A stretch of DNA of 64,000 nucleotides from Aphanothece sacrum FPU1 (GCF_003864295.1 NZ_BDQK01000016.1:1-64000), one strand, 5' to 3'; counted from the stretch's first letter, positions 16,197-26,282 are shown. The notes: generated by a model from the letters alone, not told the origin. Translations and numbers: made by a program.

Positions 16197-16472
16197 ATGA
16201 CCCAACCAACCGTTCGCACAACCATTACCCTTCCTGAAGAACTCTTAAAAGCGACTGATTTAATGATCACTCAAGGCAAAGTCAAGAGTCGCAATGAATT
16301 TATTGCTCAGGCATTACGACACGAATTAGCTGCTCTCAAACAAGCTGAAATTGACGCAGCACTGGCGGAAATGGCGCAAGATCCCGATTATCATACAGAA
16401 GTATTAAGGATGGAAGCCGAATTTACCACAGCCAGTTGGGAAGCATTTCAATTAGGGGAATCTCAATCGTGA
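16197..16472 (+). CDS. Ribbon-helix-helix antitoxin
   Basis: A 91-residue antitoxin with an N-terminal ribbon-helix-helix DNA-binding domain (TVRTTITLPEELLKATDLMI, then SRNEFIAQALRHEL) and a C-terminal acidic helix that would wrap the toxin. I chose the ATG at 16197, just before the RHH strand and just after the inverted repeat. The stop codon overlaps the GTG start of the toxin by four bases, showing translational coupling. It would neutralise the MazF-type toxin and repress the operon. Confidence 0.85.
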   Translation: MTQPTVRTTITLPEELLKATDLMITQGKVKSRNEFIAQALRHELAALKQAEIDAALAEMAQDPDYHTEVLRMEAEFTTASWEAFQLGESQS

Positions 16473-16813
16473 AACGAGGAGAAGTCTATGATGCTCGTCT
16501 CGAACCCGTCGAAGGGTCTGAACAAGGGGGGACTCGTCCCGTTATTATTGTTAGTCGTGATGTTATCAACGCCTACAGTCCGGTCGTCTTAGCTATTCCC
16601 TGTACCACCTATCAACCAAGAAAACGAGTCTATCCAACTCAGACTTTGATTCGTGCCAATGATGGGGGATTAACTAAAGATTCCATTGCTATGGCTGACC
16701 AAGTAAGAGTTCTCTCGAAAACTCGCTTGAGTCTGTTACGAGGAACCCTTAGTAATGAGGTAATGCAACAACTTAATCTAGCTCTCTTAATTGCTTTGGA
16801 TTTACTTGAATAA
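16469..16813 (+). CDS. mazF: MazF/PemK-type endoribonuclease toxin
   Basis: A 114-residue toxin of the MazF/PemK family, sequence-specific endoribonucleases that cleave mRNA. The typical start KRGEVYDARLEPVEGSEQGG, the strand RPVIIVSRDVIN, and the later SIAMADQVRVLSKTRL with its Gln-Val-Arg signature are all present. Translation starts at GTG inside the antitoxin stop region (GTGA overlap); an upstream TTG in frame is less likely. The reading frame is complete, so unlike the other TA loci in this window it could be functional. Confidence 0.88.
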   Translation: MKRGEVYDARLEPVEGSEQGGTRPVIIVSRDVINAYSPVVLAIPCTTYQPRKRVYPTQTLIRANDGGLTKDSIAMADQVRVLSKTRLSLLRGTLSNEVMQQLNLALLIALDLLE

Positions 16814-16830
16814 TTTGCTCATTATAATAT

Positions 16831-17787
16831 ATGACCGAAACCTCTCAAACCCTTCAATTACCAAGTCATGAAAGTGCGATATCTTTAGCTGGAATAGGCG
16901 AAGAAAACCTTAAATTTTTGTCTCGTCATACGGGGGCAAATTTAGTATTACGGGGTCAAGAATTGCGTATTTATGGACTTGAAAAACCAGTCGAACGGGC
17001 CTTAAAAGTAGTGCGATCGCTGCAACCTTATTGGCAAGAAGGAAAAAGCATTTCTCGGCCTGATTTAATGACCGCTTTTCAAGCTTTAGATACAGGTAGA
17101 GTGGAAGAATATAAAGACATACAAACATCAATTTTAGCTCGTACTCGTCGCGGTGAATTAATTCGGGCAAAAACCTTTCGTCAACAACAATATATTAAGG
17201 CTATTCAAACTCATGATATCACCTTTTGTATTGGGCCAGCCGGAACTGGTAAAACTTTTTTAGCGGCAGTTTTAGCAGTCAAAGCTTTATTAAATGATGA
17301 CTATGAAAGGTTAATTTTAACTCGTCCAGCAGTTGAAGCAGGGGAAAAATTAGGCTTTTTACCAGGAGATTTACAACAAAAAGTTAATCCGTTTTTACGC
17401 CCTTTATATGATGCTTTATATGAATTTATTGATCCACTAAAAATTCCCGATTTAATGGAACGAGGACAAATAGAAGTGGCCCCATTAGCATATATGCGTG
17501 GACGAACTTTAAGTAATGCGTTTGTCATTGTAGATGAGGCACAAAATACCACACCAGCACAATTAAAAATGGTCTTAACTCGCTTAGGTTTTGGCTCAAA
17601 AATGGTAGTAACAGGAGATATTACTCAAACTGATTTACCAAGTCATCAAGAGTCTGGTTTAGTAGTAGCAAGAAAAATCTTAAAATCAGTGGAAGGAATC
17701 GCATTTTGTCAATTTTCTCAAGCGGATGTGGTGCGTCATTCTTTGGTACAAAAAATTGTAGAAGCCTATGAAAAATTTGAAGTTTAA
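16831..17787 (+). CDS. phoH: PhoH-family ATPase
   Basis: A 318-residue cytoplasmic ATPase of the PhoH family, related to superfamily I helicases and linked to RNA metabolism and phosphate stress. An N-terminal KH-like segment (about residues 10-65) is followed by the P-loop GPAGTGKT (135-142), RPAVEAGEKLGFLPG, and the Walker B AFVIVDEAQNTT (about 230). The motif VVTGDITQTDLP is also typical. Length is normal. It starts 17 bases after the toxin gene but is a widely conserved housekeeping gene and probably has its own expression. Confidence 0.92.
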   Translation: MTETSQTLQLPSHESAISLAGIGEENLKFLSRHTGANLVLRGQELRIYGLEKPVERALKVVRSLQPYWQEGKSISRPDLMTAFQALDTGRVEEYKDIQTSILARTRRGELIRAKTFRQQQYIKAIQTHDITFCIGPAGTGKTFLAAVLAVKALLNDDYERLILTRPAVEAGEKLGFLPGDLQQKVNPFLRPLYDALYEFIDPLKIPDLMERGQIEVAPLAYMRGRTLSNAFVIVDEAQNTTPAQLKMVLTRLGFGSKMVVTGDITQTDLPSHQESGLVVARKILKSVEGIAFCQFSQADVVRHSLVQKIVEAYEKFEV

Positions 17788-17840
17788 TTAAATACTAATT
17801 TGTTTCAATTTGTGTTTGTTACTAATAATAATCTTTTTAT

Positions 17841-18491
17841 TTAATTTATTTTTGAAATTCTTTCTTTTATCCATTGACGAAAAGCTTTGATAACTTTATT
17901 TCGCCCTATTATTTTACTATCTCTTAAATAGCTCATTATTACTGAAATCGGTATATCTGGAAAAATAGAACTTTGTGAAACTTCTATATATTCTCCATTT
18001 TCTAATACATTAATTTGTATATTTTCTCCTTCAATTCTCCATAGTTCTGCTACTCCTAAAGCTGCATAAATTAGAGGATTAGTTCGAGAAGTTATATCAA
18101 TTTCAATCGCTAAATCAGGGGGCGGGTCTATGCTTAGATCAATTCTTTTTTTGCCTCTAATAATTGCTTCATTTTGAATATAAAAACATTGATCAGGTTC
18201 AATCCCTTTACTCATATTCTTATTTTTAAAGGTTGTGGAACCAAGGGTTCTAAATTCAATTTCTAATTCTTCTAAAAGTGCTTTGGTTAAATCTCCTAAA
18301 ATTTCTTTATCATCTTCATGTTCAGGTAAGGGTGTCATAATTTCTAGAATTCCATTATCATAAGTTAAACGAAATGCCCGATGTTCTCCTAATTCTGTTA
18401 CAATATTTTCAAATTCAGTCCAACTTATATTGTCTAATAAAACTCGTTGTCCAGGAGGAATATTTAGTTGTCTGAGTTGTAATGTTACCAT
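17841..18491 (-). CDS. Uma2-family (DUF820) putative endonuclease
   Basis: A 216-residue protein of the Uma2/DUF820 family, which has a PD-(D/E)xK restriction-endonuclease-like fold and is greatly expanded in cyanobacteria. The visible core is EPDQCFYIQNE, PPPDLAIEIDITSRTNPLI and YAALGVAELWRIEG, corresponding to the catalytic Asp, Glu and following strand. The first 30 residues (LRQLNIPPGQRVLLDNISW) are typical for this subgroup. Substrate and role are unknown. Convergent with phoH and divergent from pgsA. Confidence 0.88.
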   Translation of the reverse strand: MVTLQLRQLNIPPGQRVLLDNISWTEFENIVTELGEHRAFRLTYDNGILEIMTPLPEHEDDKEILGDLTKALLEELEIEFRTLGSTTFKNKNMSKGIEPDQCFYIQNEAIIRGKKRIDLSIDPPPDLAIEIDITSRTNPLIYAALGVAELWRIEGENIQINVLENGEYIEVSQSSIFPDIPISVIMSYLRDSKIIGRNKVIKAFRQWIKERISKIN

Positions 18492-18520
18492 AAGTTTAAA
18501 CCGTTTTTTAAGGTACTTAA

Positions 18521-19060
18521 ATGAATCTGCCTACTTGGATTACTTTATCCCGTTTATTAGGATTACCTTTTCTTTTTTATTTCTTAAATCATCCTACTCC
18601 ATTATATCGCTGGATAAGTGTTACTATTTTCTTAATAGGAGCAGCAACGGATTGGGTTGATGGTTATGTAGCCAGAAGACTCAATCAAGTCACAGAATTA
18701 GGCAAATTTCTTGACCCTTTAGTAGATAAATTATTTGTCTTAGCTCCTTTATTGAGTTTACTTCAATTAGGAGAAATTTCTCCTTGGGGAGTCTTTTTAA
18801 TTTTAGGTCGAGAATTAATGATCGCGGGATGGCGTGTCAATCCTAATTTAAGTGGAAATACCAGCATTCAAGGAGCAAATATTTGGGGAAAATTAAAAAC
18901 AGTAAGTCAAATTATCGCTATTACTATATTAATTGCTCCCCGTCCTTCTAGTTGGAATTTGCCCAGTATAATTATGTTTTGGGTATCAGTTATACTAACG
19001 TTAGTCTCTGGAATAATTTATCTATTACCTCCAAAAGATACCCATTCTGAATCAGAATGA
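18521..19060 (+). CDS. pgsA: CDP-diacylglycerol-glycerol-3-phosphate 3-phosphatidyltransferase
   Basis: A 179-residue integral membrane enzyme making phosphatidylglycerol phosphate, the committed step to phosphatidylglycerol, the only phospholipid of thylakoids. The CDP-alcohol phosphotransferase motif is complete: D44, D47-G48, A51-R52, G61, D65 and D69. Four to five hydrophobic helices are visible. AAGG precedes the ATG. Its last 43 bases overlap the 3' end of the convergent glycosyltransferase gene at 19018. Confidence 0.93.
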   Translation: MNLPTWITLSRLLGLPFLFYFLNHPTPLYRWISVTIFLIGAATDWVDGYVARRLNQVTELGKFLDPLVDKLFVLAPLLSLLQLGEISPWGVFLILGRELMIAGWRVNPNLSGNTSIQGANIWGKLKTVSQIIAITILIAPRPSSWNLPSIIMFWVSVILTLVSGIIYLLPPKDTHSESE

Positions 19061-19929
19061 GATTCCTTACTTTTGGAATCAGAAAAAGTCTTAAATTCAG
19101 AAGATACAGAGTTTTGAGGTTGTTTAAATTCTTCAACTTTTAAAAGTATAAGATATTCATAAAAAGCTTGAAGGGTACACCAAGCAAATCCGGCCTTACC
19201 GTCTAAAATCCCTCCTAAAATAAAATACATATAAAACCAACGGACTAGAGGTCTAAAAGGTATCCGTAAAGATAAATCTTTTAAAGCACGTCGTCTTTCT
19301 ACTTCCGAAGAACCAAATAATAATTTTTTCCAACTAACCCCCCCTTTTTCTAATTGATAAAGGGTTTCTTTGGCCTCATCAGTAGAGTAACGGTTATGTT
19401 TTTCAATCCAACGACTTAAGCCTTTACTACAGGTATAATGAGGGTAAGTTTCTTTAATAAAACTGACCGGACCTGCATAAACTTCTCTTTCTGTATGGCC
19501 ATAGTCATCAAACCAAACTTGATCCTTTTTAAATAATCGCATTTGATAGCGAGGATATTGCGTACTACGACGAATCCAACTTCCCATAAACATAACTCGT
19601 TCAGCTACATAATAACCAATAGCTTCTTCTCCAAGACTTGCTTTAAGACATTCGGCAAATAATTCAGGAGTCATGCGTTCATCAGCTTCTAAAAGATAAA
19701 TCCATTCATATTTAGTACATATATTTTTTAACATCCAGGTTCTTTGTTTTCCATGACTTTCAAACTTATTTTGGAAAATTTGAACCGGATAAAGTGAAGC
19801 AATTTCTACAGTGCGATCGCTACTAAAAGAATCAACAACAATGACATCATCTGAGAGAGAGATAACGGACTCGATACACTCAGCAATATCAACTTCTTCA
19901 TTATAGGTCAGGATATAAATTGAAATCAT
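19018..19929 (-). CDS. Family 2 glycosyltransferase (WaaE-like)
   Basis: A 303-residue GT-A glycosyltransferase. The N-terminal nucleotide-binding pattern MISIYILTYNEEVDIAECIE, DVIVVDSFSSDRTVEIA and the acidic metal site LLEADERM (about residue 100) match the family 2 enzymes of the LPS core WaaE type. The FDDYGHTEREVY and VRWFYMYFILGGILDGKAG segments are typical for this subgroup. It probably acts at the inner face of the membrane on envelope polysaccharide. The 3' end overlaps pgsA by 43 bases on the opposite strand. Confidence 0.88.
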   Translation of the reverse strand: MISIYILTYNEEVDIAECIESVISLSDDVIVVDSFSSDRTVEIASLYPVQIFQNKFESHGKQRTWMLKNICTKYEWIYLLEADERMTPELFAECLKASLGEEAIGYYVAERVMFMGSWIRRSTQYPRYQMRLFKKDQVWFDDYGHTEREVYAGPVSFIKETYPHYTCSKGLSRWIEKHNRYSTDEAKETLYQLEKGGVSWKKLLFGSSEVERRRALKDLSLRIPFRPLVRWFYMYFILGGILDGKAGFAWCTLQAFYEYLILLKVEEFKQPQNSVSSEFKTFSDSKSKESHSDSEWVSFGGNR

Positions 19930-20103
19930 TAAGGGTTGGGCTGGTTATTTAATCTAAGGGTTTATGGTTTAAGGGCTGTTTATTCGCTAAAAATTAAGTC
20001 TATCAGCTAGTTTATCAAGGTATCTCTGGTTTGTCTCAATTTTGTTAAAATTTATCTGTCTTGCTAAAATTAAAGTCAAAAGTTAATTAAAGGAGTTAAT
20101 CCC

Positions 20104-20286
20104 TTGAATCAGTCCAATTATGTCCCTATTTGTTTAAGTTTGTTGACAGTTCCTTTTTTGTGTGGTTTGTTGGTGGTAGAGTCTCTAAGACGCGAACTGC
20201 TCGAACTAGGACAAGCGAGTGAAGAAGTGTTTCGGGGCGATCGCTTACCAATTCTCAACTTTCCTGAGCCTAGCTCAAACCCATAA
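20104..20286 (+). CDS. Small single-span membrane protein
   Basis: A 60-residue product with one N-terminal hydrophobic segment (VPICLSLLTVPFLCGLLVVE) followed by a charged, probably cytoplasmic or lumenal tail (RRELLELGQASEEVFRGDR) and a Pro-rich end. Translation starts at TTG; this is supported by AAGGAG eight bases upstream and the absence of an in-frame ATG. No function is recognised. It lies upstream of ppc in the same direction with a 200-base gap, so co-transcription is not certain. Confidence 0.65.
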   Translation: MNQSNYVPICLSLLTVPFLCGLLVVESLRRELLELGQASEEVFRGDRLPILNFPEPSSNP

Positions 20287-20490
20287 GTTTCTTAAGGTAT
20301 TCTTAAATTTATTAAGATTATCGGGTGAATAACTCCCAAACCAAACAAGAATCGGTAAAATGATGAAGTTCGTTCTGGTGAGTTCTTCGTTAGTTATCAT
20401 TGTTCCCAAGAAAAAATGACTAGAGAATAACAAGATTAATTAATCTAGAATAATCAGCAACGACACCCTAAAAATGTCCTTGAGGCCGCT

Positions 20491-23400
20491 ATGAGTCCCC
20501 TCCTTGAATCATCTCAATCTATTGTTGAAGACGTTAATATTTTCTCCACATCCGATCTATTTTTGCGCCACTGTCTCAAATTAGTTGAAGATTTATGGGA
20601 AGCGGTGTTACAAGTTGAATGTGGACCGGAATTAGTTAATTTACTGAAACGCTTGCGGAAAATTTGCTCTCCTGAAGGACAAGTTACCGATATCACAGAA
20701 ACCTCCATTAATGAACTCATTGAAGGACTAGAACTTAATGAGGCCATTCGGGCGGCCCGGGCTTTTGCTCTTTATTTCCAGTTAATTAATATTGTTGAAC
20801 AACATTATGAACAACGGGATCAACAACTGACTCGGCGGGCCACCTACCAAGATTCCGAGATAGAAAATACTCAAGAAACCCCAGAAACAACTATTAATGG
20901 TTCTATAGGGGTAAATTTACTGGAAAAAAGCTTTGTGGGTGGGGATACGACCCAAGAAACCGCCGGAACCTTTCATTGGCTATTTCCCCAACTCAAACAA
21001 CTTAATGTTCCCCCACAACAAATTCAACGACTTCTCGATCAACTCGATATCCGTCTGGTCTTTACGGCCCATCCTACGGAAATTGTGCGCCATACCATTC
21101 GACGCAAACAACGGCGTATTGTCAATATTCTGCGGCGTTTAGACCGGGCTGAAGAAGCTTTTCGCGGTATGGGCTTAACTTCCTCTTGGGAGGCTCAATC
21201 AGCCAAAGAACAACTCACAGAAGAAATTCGTCTTTGGTGGCGTACCGATGAATTACATCAATTTAAACCCAGTGTACTAGATGAAGTAGATTACACCCTA
21301 CATTATTTTAATGAGGTGTTATGTGAGGCCTTACCGGAACTGTCCAAACGACTGCAACAGGCTTTAAAAGCCTCTTTTCCTTGGTTACGTTCCCCAACGA
21401 GTACCTTTTGTCGCTTTGGTTCTTGGGTAGGAGGTGATCGCGACGGCAACCCCTTTGTGACTCCAGAGGTGAGTTGGCAAACGGCCTGTTATCAGCGCAA
21501 TATGATTCTCAAGAAATATTTAGACAGGATGTTTGAACTCAGCGAAGTTTTGAGTCCTTCTCTTCATTGGAGTAATGTGTCTCAAGATTTGCTTGATTCT
21601 TTAGAACGCGATCGCGTCAAAATGCCCGATATTTATGATGAACTGGCTATCCGTTATCGTCAAGAACCTTATCGCTTGAAACTTGCGTATATTCAAAAAC
21701 GCTTAGAGAATACCCGCGATCGCAATAATCGTTTAGCCAACCCGGAACAAAGACAACTACTGTTTGAGAAAACAGAACAGAATATCTATCGGTCTGGGGC
21801 AGAATTTTGGGAAGAATTACAACTGATTAAACGAAATCTCGAAGAAACTGGACTAAATTGTCAAGAATTAGATCATTTAATCTTCCAGGTTGAGATTTTT
21901 GGCTTTAATCTCACTCAATTAGATTTTCGGCAAGAATCTTCCACTCATGCCGAAGCGATCGAAGAAATCGCCAAATATTTAAACATTTTGCCTAAACCTT
22001 ATCGTCAACTCTCAGAGGCAGAAAAAATCAATTGGTTAGTCCAAGAACTACAAACCCGTCGTCCTTTGATCCCTATGGGGAAACCCTTTGAAGGGAAAAC
22101 AGATGAAACCATTGAAACTCTACGGATGTTGCGTTATTTGCAAGAAGAATTTGGCTTAGAAATTTGTCAAACTTATATCATCAGCATGACCAATGATGTC
22201 AGCGATGTCTTAGAAGTGTTGTTATTAGCCAAAGAAGCGGGATTATATGACCCTGCTACTAGTAGCATTTCTATTCGCATTGTACCTCTATTTGAAACCG
22301 TAGACGATTTAAGACGGGCCCCAGAAATTATGGAGGCTTTATTTGCTTTACCTCTTTATCGGGCCGCTTTAGCTGGAGGTTACGACAAACTCTCAGAAAG
22401 TCAAAAAAATATCCCATCTCATCCTATGACGATCGTCACCCTTCACCCGACAGATCTTCAAGAGATTATGGTGGGATACTCTGACAGTAACAAAGATTCA
22501 GGGTTTCTCAGTAGTAATTGGGAAATTCACAAGGCACAAAAAGCCCTGCAAAGTGTGGCCCAACCTTATGGCGTTGATTTAAGATTGTTTCATGGACGAG
22601 GAGGATCAGTTGGTCGTGGGGGTGGCCCAGCTTATGCGGCGATTTTAGCCCAACCAGCAGGAACGATCAATGGCCGTATTAAAATTACGGAACAAGGGGA
22701 AGTATTAGCCTCAAAGTATTCTTTACCAGAATTAGCTCTTTATAACCTAGAAACCGCTACAACCGCCGTGATACAAGCGAGTTTATTAGGGAGTGGGTTT
22801 GATGATATTGACCCTTGGAATGAGATTATGGAGGAATTGGCCAGTTTGGCCCGTCAAGCTTATCGGGGACTGATTTACGAACAACCGGATTTTCTCGATT
22901 TCTTCTTATCTGTGACCCCTATCCCCGAAATTAGCCAGTTACAGATTAGTTCTCGACCGGCCCGGCGAAAAAGCGGAAAAGGCGATTTAAGCACTTTACG
23001 GGCTATTCCTTGGGTGTTTAGTTGGACACAAAGTCGTTTTCTCTTACCTGCTTGGTATGGAGTAGGAACAGCATTAGAGAAGTTTCTAGAACAAGAACCG
23101 GAAGAAAATTTAACCCTGTTGCGTTATTTTTATCTAAAATGGCCCTTTTTTAAGATGGTTATTTCTAAGGTGGAAATGACCCTTTCTAAAGTAGATTTAG
23201 AAATAGCGCATCATTATGTCAGAGAATTGTCAAAACCTGAAGATTTAGAACGATTTGAGGTAGTATTTGCACAAATTTCTGAGGAATATTATCGGACTCG
23301 TGATATCATTCTGAATATTACGACTCATCAACGGTTACTTGATAGTGATCCTAGCTTACAACGTTCGGTTCAACTACGAAATGGAACTATTGTGCCTTTA

Positions 23401-23556
23401 GGATTTTTACAAGTTTCTTTGTTGAAACGGTTACGTCAGTATACGCAACAAGCTGAGTCGGGAGTTGTTCACTTTCGTTACTCTAAAGAAGAGTTACTCA
23501 GAGGGGCATTATTAACTATTAATGGTATTGCTGCGGGAATGCGTAATACGGGTTGA
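20491..23556 (+). CDS. ppc: Phosphoenolpyruvate carboxylase
   Basis: A 1021-residue enzyme that adds bicarbonate to PEP to give oxaloacetate, the main anaplerotic reaction in cyanobacteria. Key motifs are [17 protein letters not shown] with the catalytic His, [32 protein letters not shown] and the glycine-rich loop [13 protein letters not shown]. It ends in the invariant RNTG. The N-terminal extension and total length agree with cyanobacterial enzymes. GAGG lies seven bases before the ATG. It appears monocistronic. Confidence 0.97.
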   Translation: MSPLLESSQSIVEDVNIFSTSDLFLRHCLKLVEDLWEAVLQVECGPELVNLLKRLRKICSPEGQVTDITETSINELIEGLELNEAIRAARAFALYFQLINIVEQHYEQRDQQLTRRATYQDSEIENTQETPETTINGSIGVNLLEKSFVGGDTTQETAGTFHWLFPQLKQLNVPPQQIQRLLDQLDIRLVFTAHPTEIVRHTIRRKQRRIVNILRRLDRAEEAFRGMGLTSSWEAQSAKEQLTEEIRLWWRTDELHQFKPSVLDEVDYTLHYFNEVLCEALPELSKRLQQALKASFPWLRSPTSTFCRFGSWVGGDRDGNPFVTPEVSWQTACYQRNMILKKYLDRMFELSEVLSPSLHWSNVSQDLLDSLERDRVKMPDIYDELAIRYRQEPYRLKLAYIQKRLENTRDRNNRLANPEQRQLLFEKTEQNIYRSGAEFWEELQLIKRNLEETGLNCQELDHLIFQVEIFGFNLTQLDFRQESSTHAEAIEEIAKYLNILPKPYRQLSEAEKINWLVQELQTRRPLIPMGKPFEGKTDETIETLRMLRYLQEEFGLEICQTYIISMTNDVSDVLEVLLLAKEAGLYDPATSSISIRIVPLFETVDDLRRAPEIMEALFALPLYRAALAGGYDKLSESQKNIPSHPMTIVTLHPTDLQEIMVGYSDSNKDSGFLSSNWEIHKAQKALQSVAQPYGVDLRLFHGRGGSVGRGGGPAYAAILAQPAGTINGRIKITEQGEVLASKYSLPELALYNLETATTAVIQASLLGSGFDDIDPWNEIMEELASLARQAYRGLIYEQPDFLDFFLSVTPIPEISQLQISSRPARRKSGKGDLSTLRAIPWVFSWTQSRFLLPAWYGVGTALEKFLEQEPEENLTLLRYFYLKWPFFKMVISKVEMTLSKVDLEIAHHYVRELSKPEDLERFEVVFAQISEEYYRTRDIILNITTHQRLLDSDPSLQRSVQLRNGTIVPLGFLQVSLLKRLRQYTQQAESGVVHFRYSKEELLRGALLTINGIAAGMRNTG

Positions 23557-23573
23557 TCTTTAAGATGGGAACA

Positions 23574-23640
23574 GGGGCATAATTATTATGTCTCTACAAT
23601 TGATTATCGTAGGGATTTAACAGAGTTAAATCCTTTATAA
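23574..23640. repeat. Double palindrome (GGGGCATAAT type plus family C)
   Basis: GGGGCATAATTATTATGTCTC (23574-23594) is followed by a palindrome with half-site GGATTTAAC (23613-23633). The same two palindromes in the same order occur at 25019-25079, and in reversed order at 26590-26672. Both copies flank the tandem Uma2 genes. Confidence 0.75.
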
Positions 23641-23756
23641 TTAAAGAATAAATAAAAAACTCTCCGATACAATTTTAAAGGGAGAAGATGTGATTCCAGA
23701 TTTTACTTTAGCCTTAAAAATATTACTCTAAATTTGAATATAAGGAGAGCAATAAA

Positions 23757-24347
23757 ATGCTGACTCAAACTGAAACCAAATATTACACAACCGAAAAATA
23801 TTTAGAATTAGAAGAAATTGCTGAATATAAGAATGAATATCATAATGGAGAAATTATTCCGATGGTAGGTGGAACAACCAATCATAATCAAATTTGCCTT
23901 AATTTTTGCCGCAAATTTCCTTTGACTATTAATAATCAAGATTATTATGTTTATATGGAAGGGATACGTTTATGGTTATCTGAACATAACTTTTATACTT
24001 ATCCTGATGTCATGGTGATTAAAGGTGAACCTATTTATCATGGAAAGGGAACTTCAAATATTACTAATCCTTTAATTATTATTGAGGTTTTATCTAAATC
24101 TACTCAAGGTTATGATCGCGGAAATAAATTTCAATATTATCGTTCCCTACCCACTTTTCAAGAATATATTTTAATTGATCAATATAGTTATACAATAGAC
24201 CAATATATTAAACAATCTGAAGATAAATGGTCACTAAATTTTTATACCGGAGAAAATGTTATTTTCAAGTTATCTTCTGTTGATTGGGAAATTTCTTTAA
24301 AAGATTTATATCAACGAGTTAACTTTGAATTAATAGAAGAAGAATAG
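23757..24347 (+). CDS. Uma2-family (DUF820) protein, tandem copy 1
   Basis: A 196-residue putative PD-(D/E)xK endonuclease. The core YTYPDVMVIKGEP, NPLIIIEVLSKSTQGYDRG and FQYYRSLPTFQEYILIDQ contains the predicted catalytic Asp, Glu and downstream strand. AAGGAG precedes the ATG. The gene is followed after 24 bases by a close paralogue that is almost identical from codon 75 onward, while the N-terminal halves differ more (HNQICLNFCRKF against HNKIAGNFYKRF). This indicates recent duplication or gene conversion. Confidence 0.9.
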   Translation: MLTQTETKYYTTEKYLELEEIAEYKNEYHNGEIIPMVGGTTNHNQICLNFCRKFPLTINNQDYYVYMEGIRLWLSEHNFYTYPDVMVIKGEPIYHGKGTSNITNPLIIIEVLSKSTQGYDRGNKFQYYRSLPTFQEYILIDQYSYTIDQYIKQSEDKWSLNFYTGENVIFKLSSVDWEISLKDLYQRVNFELIEEE

Positions 24348-24371
24348 AAAAGAACAAAGGAGATCAATAAA

Positions 24372-24959
24372 ATGCTAGTTCAAACTGAAACCAAATATTA
24401 CACAGTCGAAGAATATTTAGAATTAGAAGAAACTGCCGAATATAAAAATGAATATCTCAATGGAGAAATTATTCCGATGGTAGGTGGAACAACTAATCAT
24501 AACAAAATTGCTGGAAATTTTTACAAACGGTTTCCTTTGACTATTAATAATCAAGATTATGATATTTATATGGAAGGAGTGCGTTTATGGTTATCTGAAC
24601 ATAACTTTTATACTTATCCTGATGTCATGGTGATTAAAGGTGAACCTATTTATCATGGAAAGGGAACTTCAAATATTACTAATCCTTTAATTATTATTGA
24701 GGTTTTATCTAAATCTACTCAAGGTTATGATCGCGGAGATAAATTTCAATATTATCGTTCCCTACCTACTTTTCAAGAATATATTTTAATTGATCAATAT
24801 AGTTATGCAGTAGACCAATATATTAAACAATCTGAAGATAAATGGTCACTGAATTTTTATACCGGAGAAAATGGAATTTTAAAATTATCTTCTGTTGATT
24901 GGGAAATTTCTTTAAAAGATTTATATCAACGAGTTAACTTTGAATTAGTAGAAGAATAA
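24372..24959 (+). CDS. Uma2-family (DUF820) protein, tandem copy 2
   Basis: A 195-residue paralogue of the preceding gene, with AAGGAG before the ATG in a leader similar to that of copy 1. It has the more canonical YDRGDKF and AEYKNEYLNGEI segments, so copy 1 may be the more diverged one. Function is unknown beyond the family fold. The pair is bracketed by two copies of the same double palindrome (23574-23640 and 25019-25079). Confidence 0.9.
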   Translation: MLVQTETKYYTVEEYLELEETAEYKNEYLNGEIIPMVGGTTNHNKIAGNFYKRFPLTINNQDYDIYMEGVRLWLSEHNFYTYPDVMVIKGEPIYHGKGTSNITNPLIIIEVLSKSTQGYDRGDKFQYYRSLPTFQEYILIDQYSYAVDQYIKQSEDKWSLNFYTGENGILKLSSVDWEISLKDLYQRVNFELVEE

Positions 24960-25018
24960 AAAAGTTAACTAGGGAAAAAGAGGCAACATAAGGAAAAGTA
25001 TTGAAGTCAATAGGATGA

Positions 25019-25079
25019 GGACATAATGATATTATGTCCCTATAATCGATTGTGGTAGGGGTTTAACACCGTTAAATCC
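25019..25079. repeat. Double palindrome, second copy
   Basis: GGACATAAT-GAT-ATTATGTCC (25019-25039) and a 21-bp family C palindrome (GGGTTTAAC...GTTAAATCC, 25059-25079). The order and spacing are as in 23574-23640. It lies in the leader region of the Rieske oxygenase gene. Confidence 0.75.
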
Positions 25080-25158
25080 TGTATGATCTGACATTGTTGA
25101 CTTGGCACAAAACCCAAGACAACTCCGTCGAAAGCCTTGAAAGGAGGAAAACTGCTGC

Positions 25159-26208
25159 ATGAAAACCCTATTGCGTAACTGTTGGTATGTTGCCTTACCT
25201 AGCCAAAAACTGAAACCAGGTAAAATGGTTCATAAAAAAATGTTAGGCGAACCCGTTTTAGTGGGACGGCGTAAGGATGGGGAAGTTTTTGCCATGCGTG
25301 ACATTTGTCCCCATCGAGGTATACCCCTACAGTATGGATGGATGGATGGAGATGACGTATGTTGTCGTTATCATGGTTGGCAATTTAGTACAAATGATGG
25401 ACGTTGTAGCCTAATTCCTTCTTTAACAGAATATGATGACTTAGATATTAGTCGTATTCGGGTTCCTACTTATCCCTGTCGAGAAGTTCAAGGGAATATT
25501 TGGGTTTATTTTGCCGAAGACACCAAAAAAGAAATTGATCTTGCAACTATTCCTCCAGTGCCGACTATTCCTGATTTTGGCAAAATTGAGCCAGGAATCT
25601 CGGAAATTATCCATTTTAATTGTCATATGGATCATGCTATCATTGGGTTAATGGACCCTGCTCATGGCCCTTATATTCATAGTTCTTGGTGGTGGCGTAG
25701 TGGCCGCCGTAAGTTTACAGTAAAAGAAAAGCTATATGAACCTGTACCCCAAGGATTTCGTCTAGTTCCCTATGATATGCCCGTCAGTGCGCGTCCTTAT
25801 AAGATTTTAGGCAATAAGGTCTCTATTGAGATTGTGTTTGAGTTGCCCAGTGTTCGTACAGAAATTTTAAGAGGCGATCGCTATTCTGCTTGTTTATTGA
25901 CGACTATTACTCCCATTGATGAAACCCAATGTGAGGCATTTCAAAGTATGTATTGGACAATTCCTTGGATGGGTGCATTCAAGCCGTTATTAAGCTTTTT
26001 AACCCGTAAATTTCTCTACCAAGATCGAGATGTGGTGATTCAACAACAAGAAGGGTTGATGTATGATCCGGCTTTAATGTTAATTGATGATGCGGATACT
26101 CAAGCAAAATGGTATTTTCGTCTTAAACAAGAATATCAAAAAGCTCAAGCTGAAAACCGACCCTTTAAAAATCCTGTGGAACCCAGAATATTACGGTGGA
26201 GAAGCTAA
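25159..26208 (+). CDS. Rieske oxygenase (PaO/Lls1-like)
   Basis: A 349-residue Rieske non-haem iron oxygenase. The [2Fe-2S] site is CPHRG ... CRYHGW (about residues 50-75). The mononuclear iron site is in FNCHMDHAIIGLMDPAHGPY (about 160), with the typical two His pattern. C-terminal aromatic segments (MYWTIPWMGAFKP, FLTRKFLYQDRDVV) resemble pheophorbide a oxygenase/Lls1 homologues of cyanobacteria. The natural substrate is uncertain; a tetrapyrrole or carotenoid-derived ring is possible. A strong AAGGAGG precedes the ATG. A hairpin made from heptamer repeats follows the stop. Confidence 0.85.
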   Translation: MKTLLRNCWYVALPSQKLKPGKMVHKKMLGEPVLVGRRKDGEVFAMRDICPHRGIPLQYGWMDGDDVCCRYHGWQFSTNDGRCSLIPSLTEYDDLDISRIRVPTYPCREVQGNIWVYFAEDTKKEIDLATIPPVPTIPDFGKIEPGISEIIHFNCHMDHAIIGLMDPAHGPYIHSSWWWRSGRRKFTVKEKLYEPVPQGFRLVPYDMPVSARPYKILGNKVSIEIVFELPSVRTEILRGDRYSACLLTTITPIDETQCEAFQSMYWTIPWMGAFKPLLSFLTRKFLYQDRDVVIQQQEGLMYDPALMLIDDADTQAKWYFRLKQEYQKAQAENRPFKNPVEPRILRWRS

Positions 26209-26211
26209 TTT

Positions 26212-26251
26212 AACAGTTATCAGTTATCAGTAAAAAGTTTTGATAACTGTT
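26212..26251 (+). terminator. Hairpin after the Rieske gene
   Basis: Eleven-base perfect arms AACAGTTATCA (26212-26222) and TGATAACTGTT (26241-26251). The left arm is formed by two CAGTTAT heptamers. It starts three bases after the stop codon; no T-run follows, so it may act as a 3' stabiliser instead. Confidence 0.5.
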
Positions 26252-26282
26252 CAGGTGTTCACTGATTTAAAAACCCACTCAA

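Noticed and set aside
25019-25158. Riboswitch in the leader of the Rieske gene
   Set aside because: The structure is explained by dispersed palindromes; no known riboswitch core was recognised.
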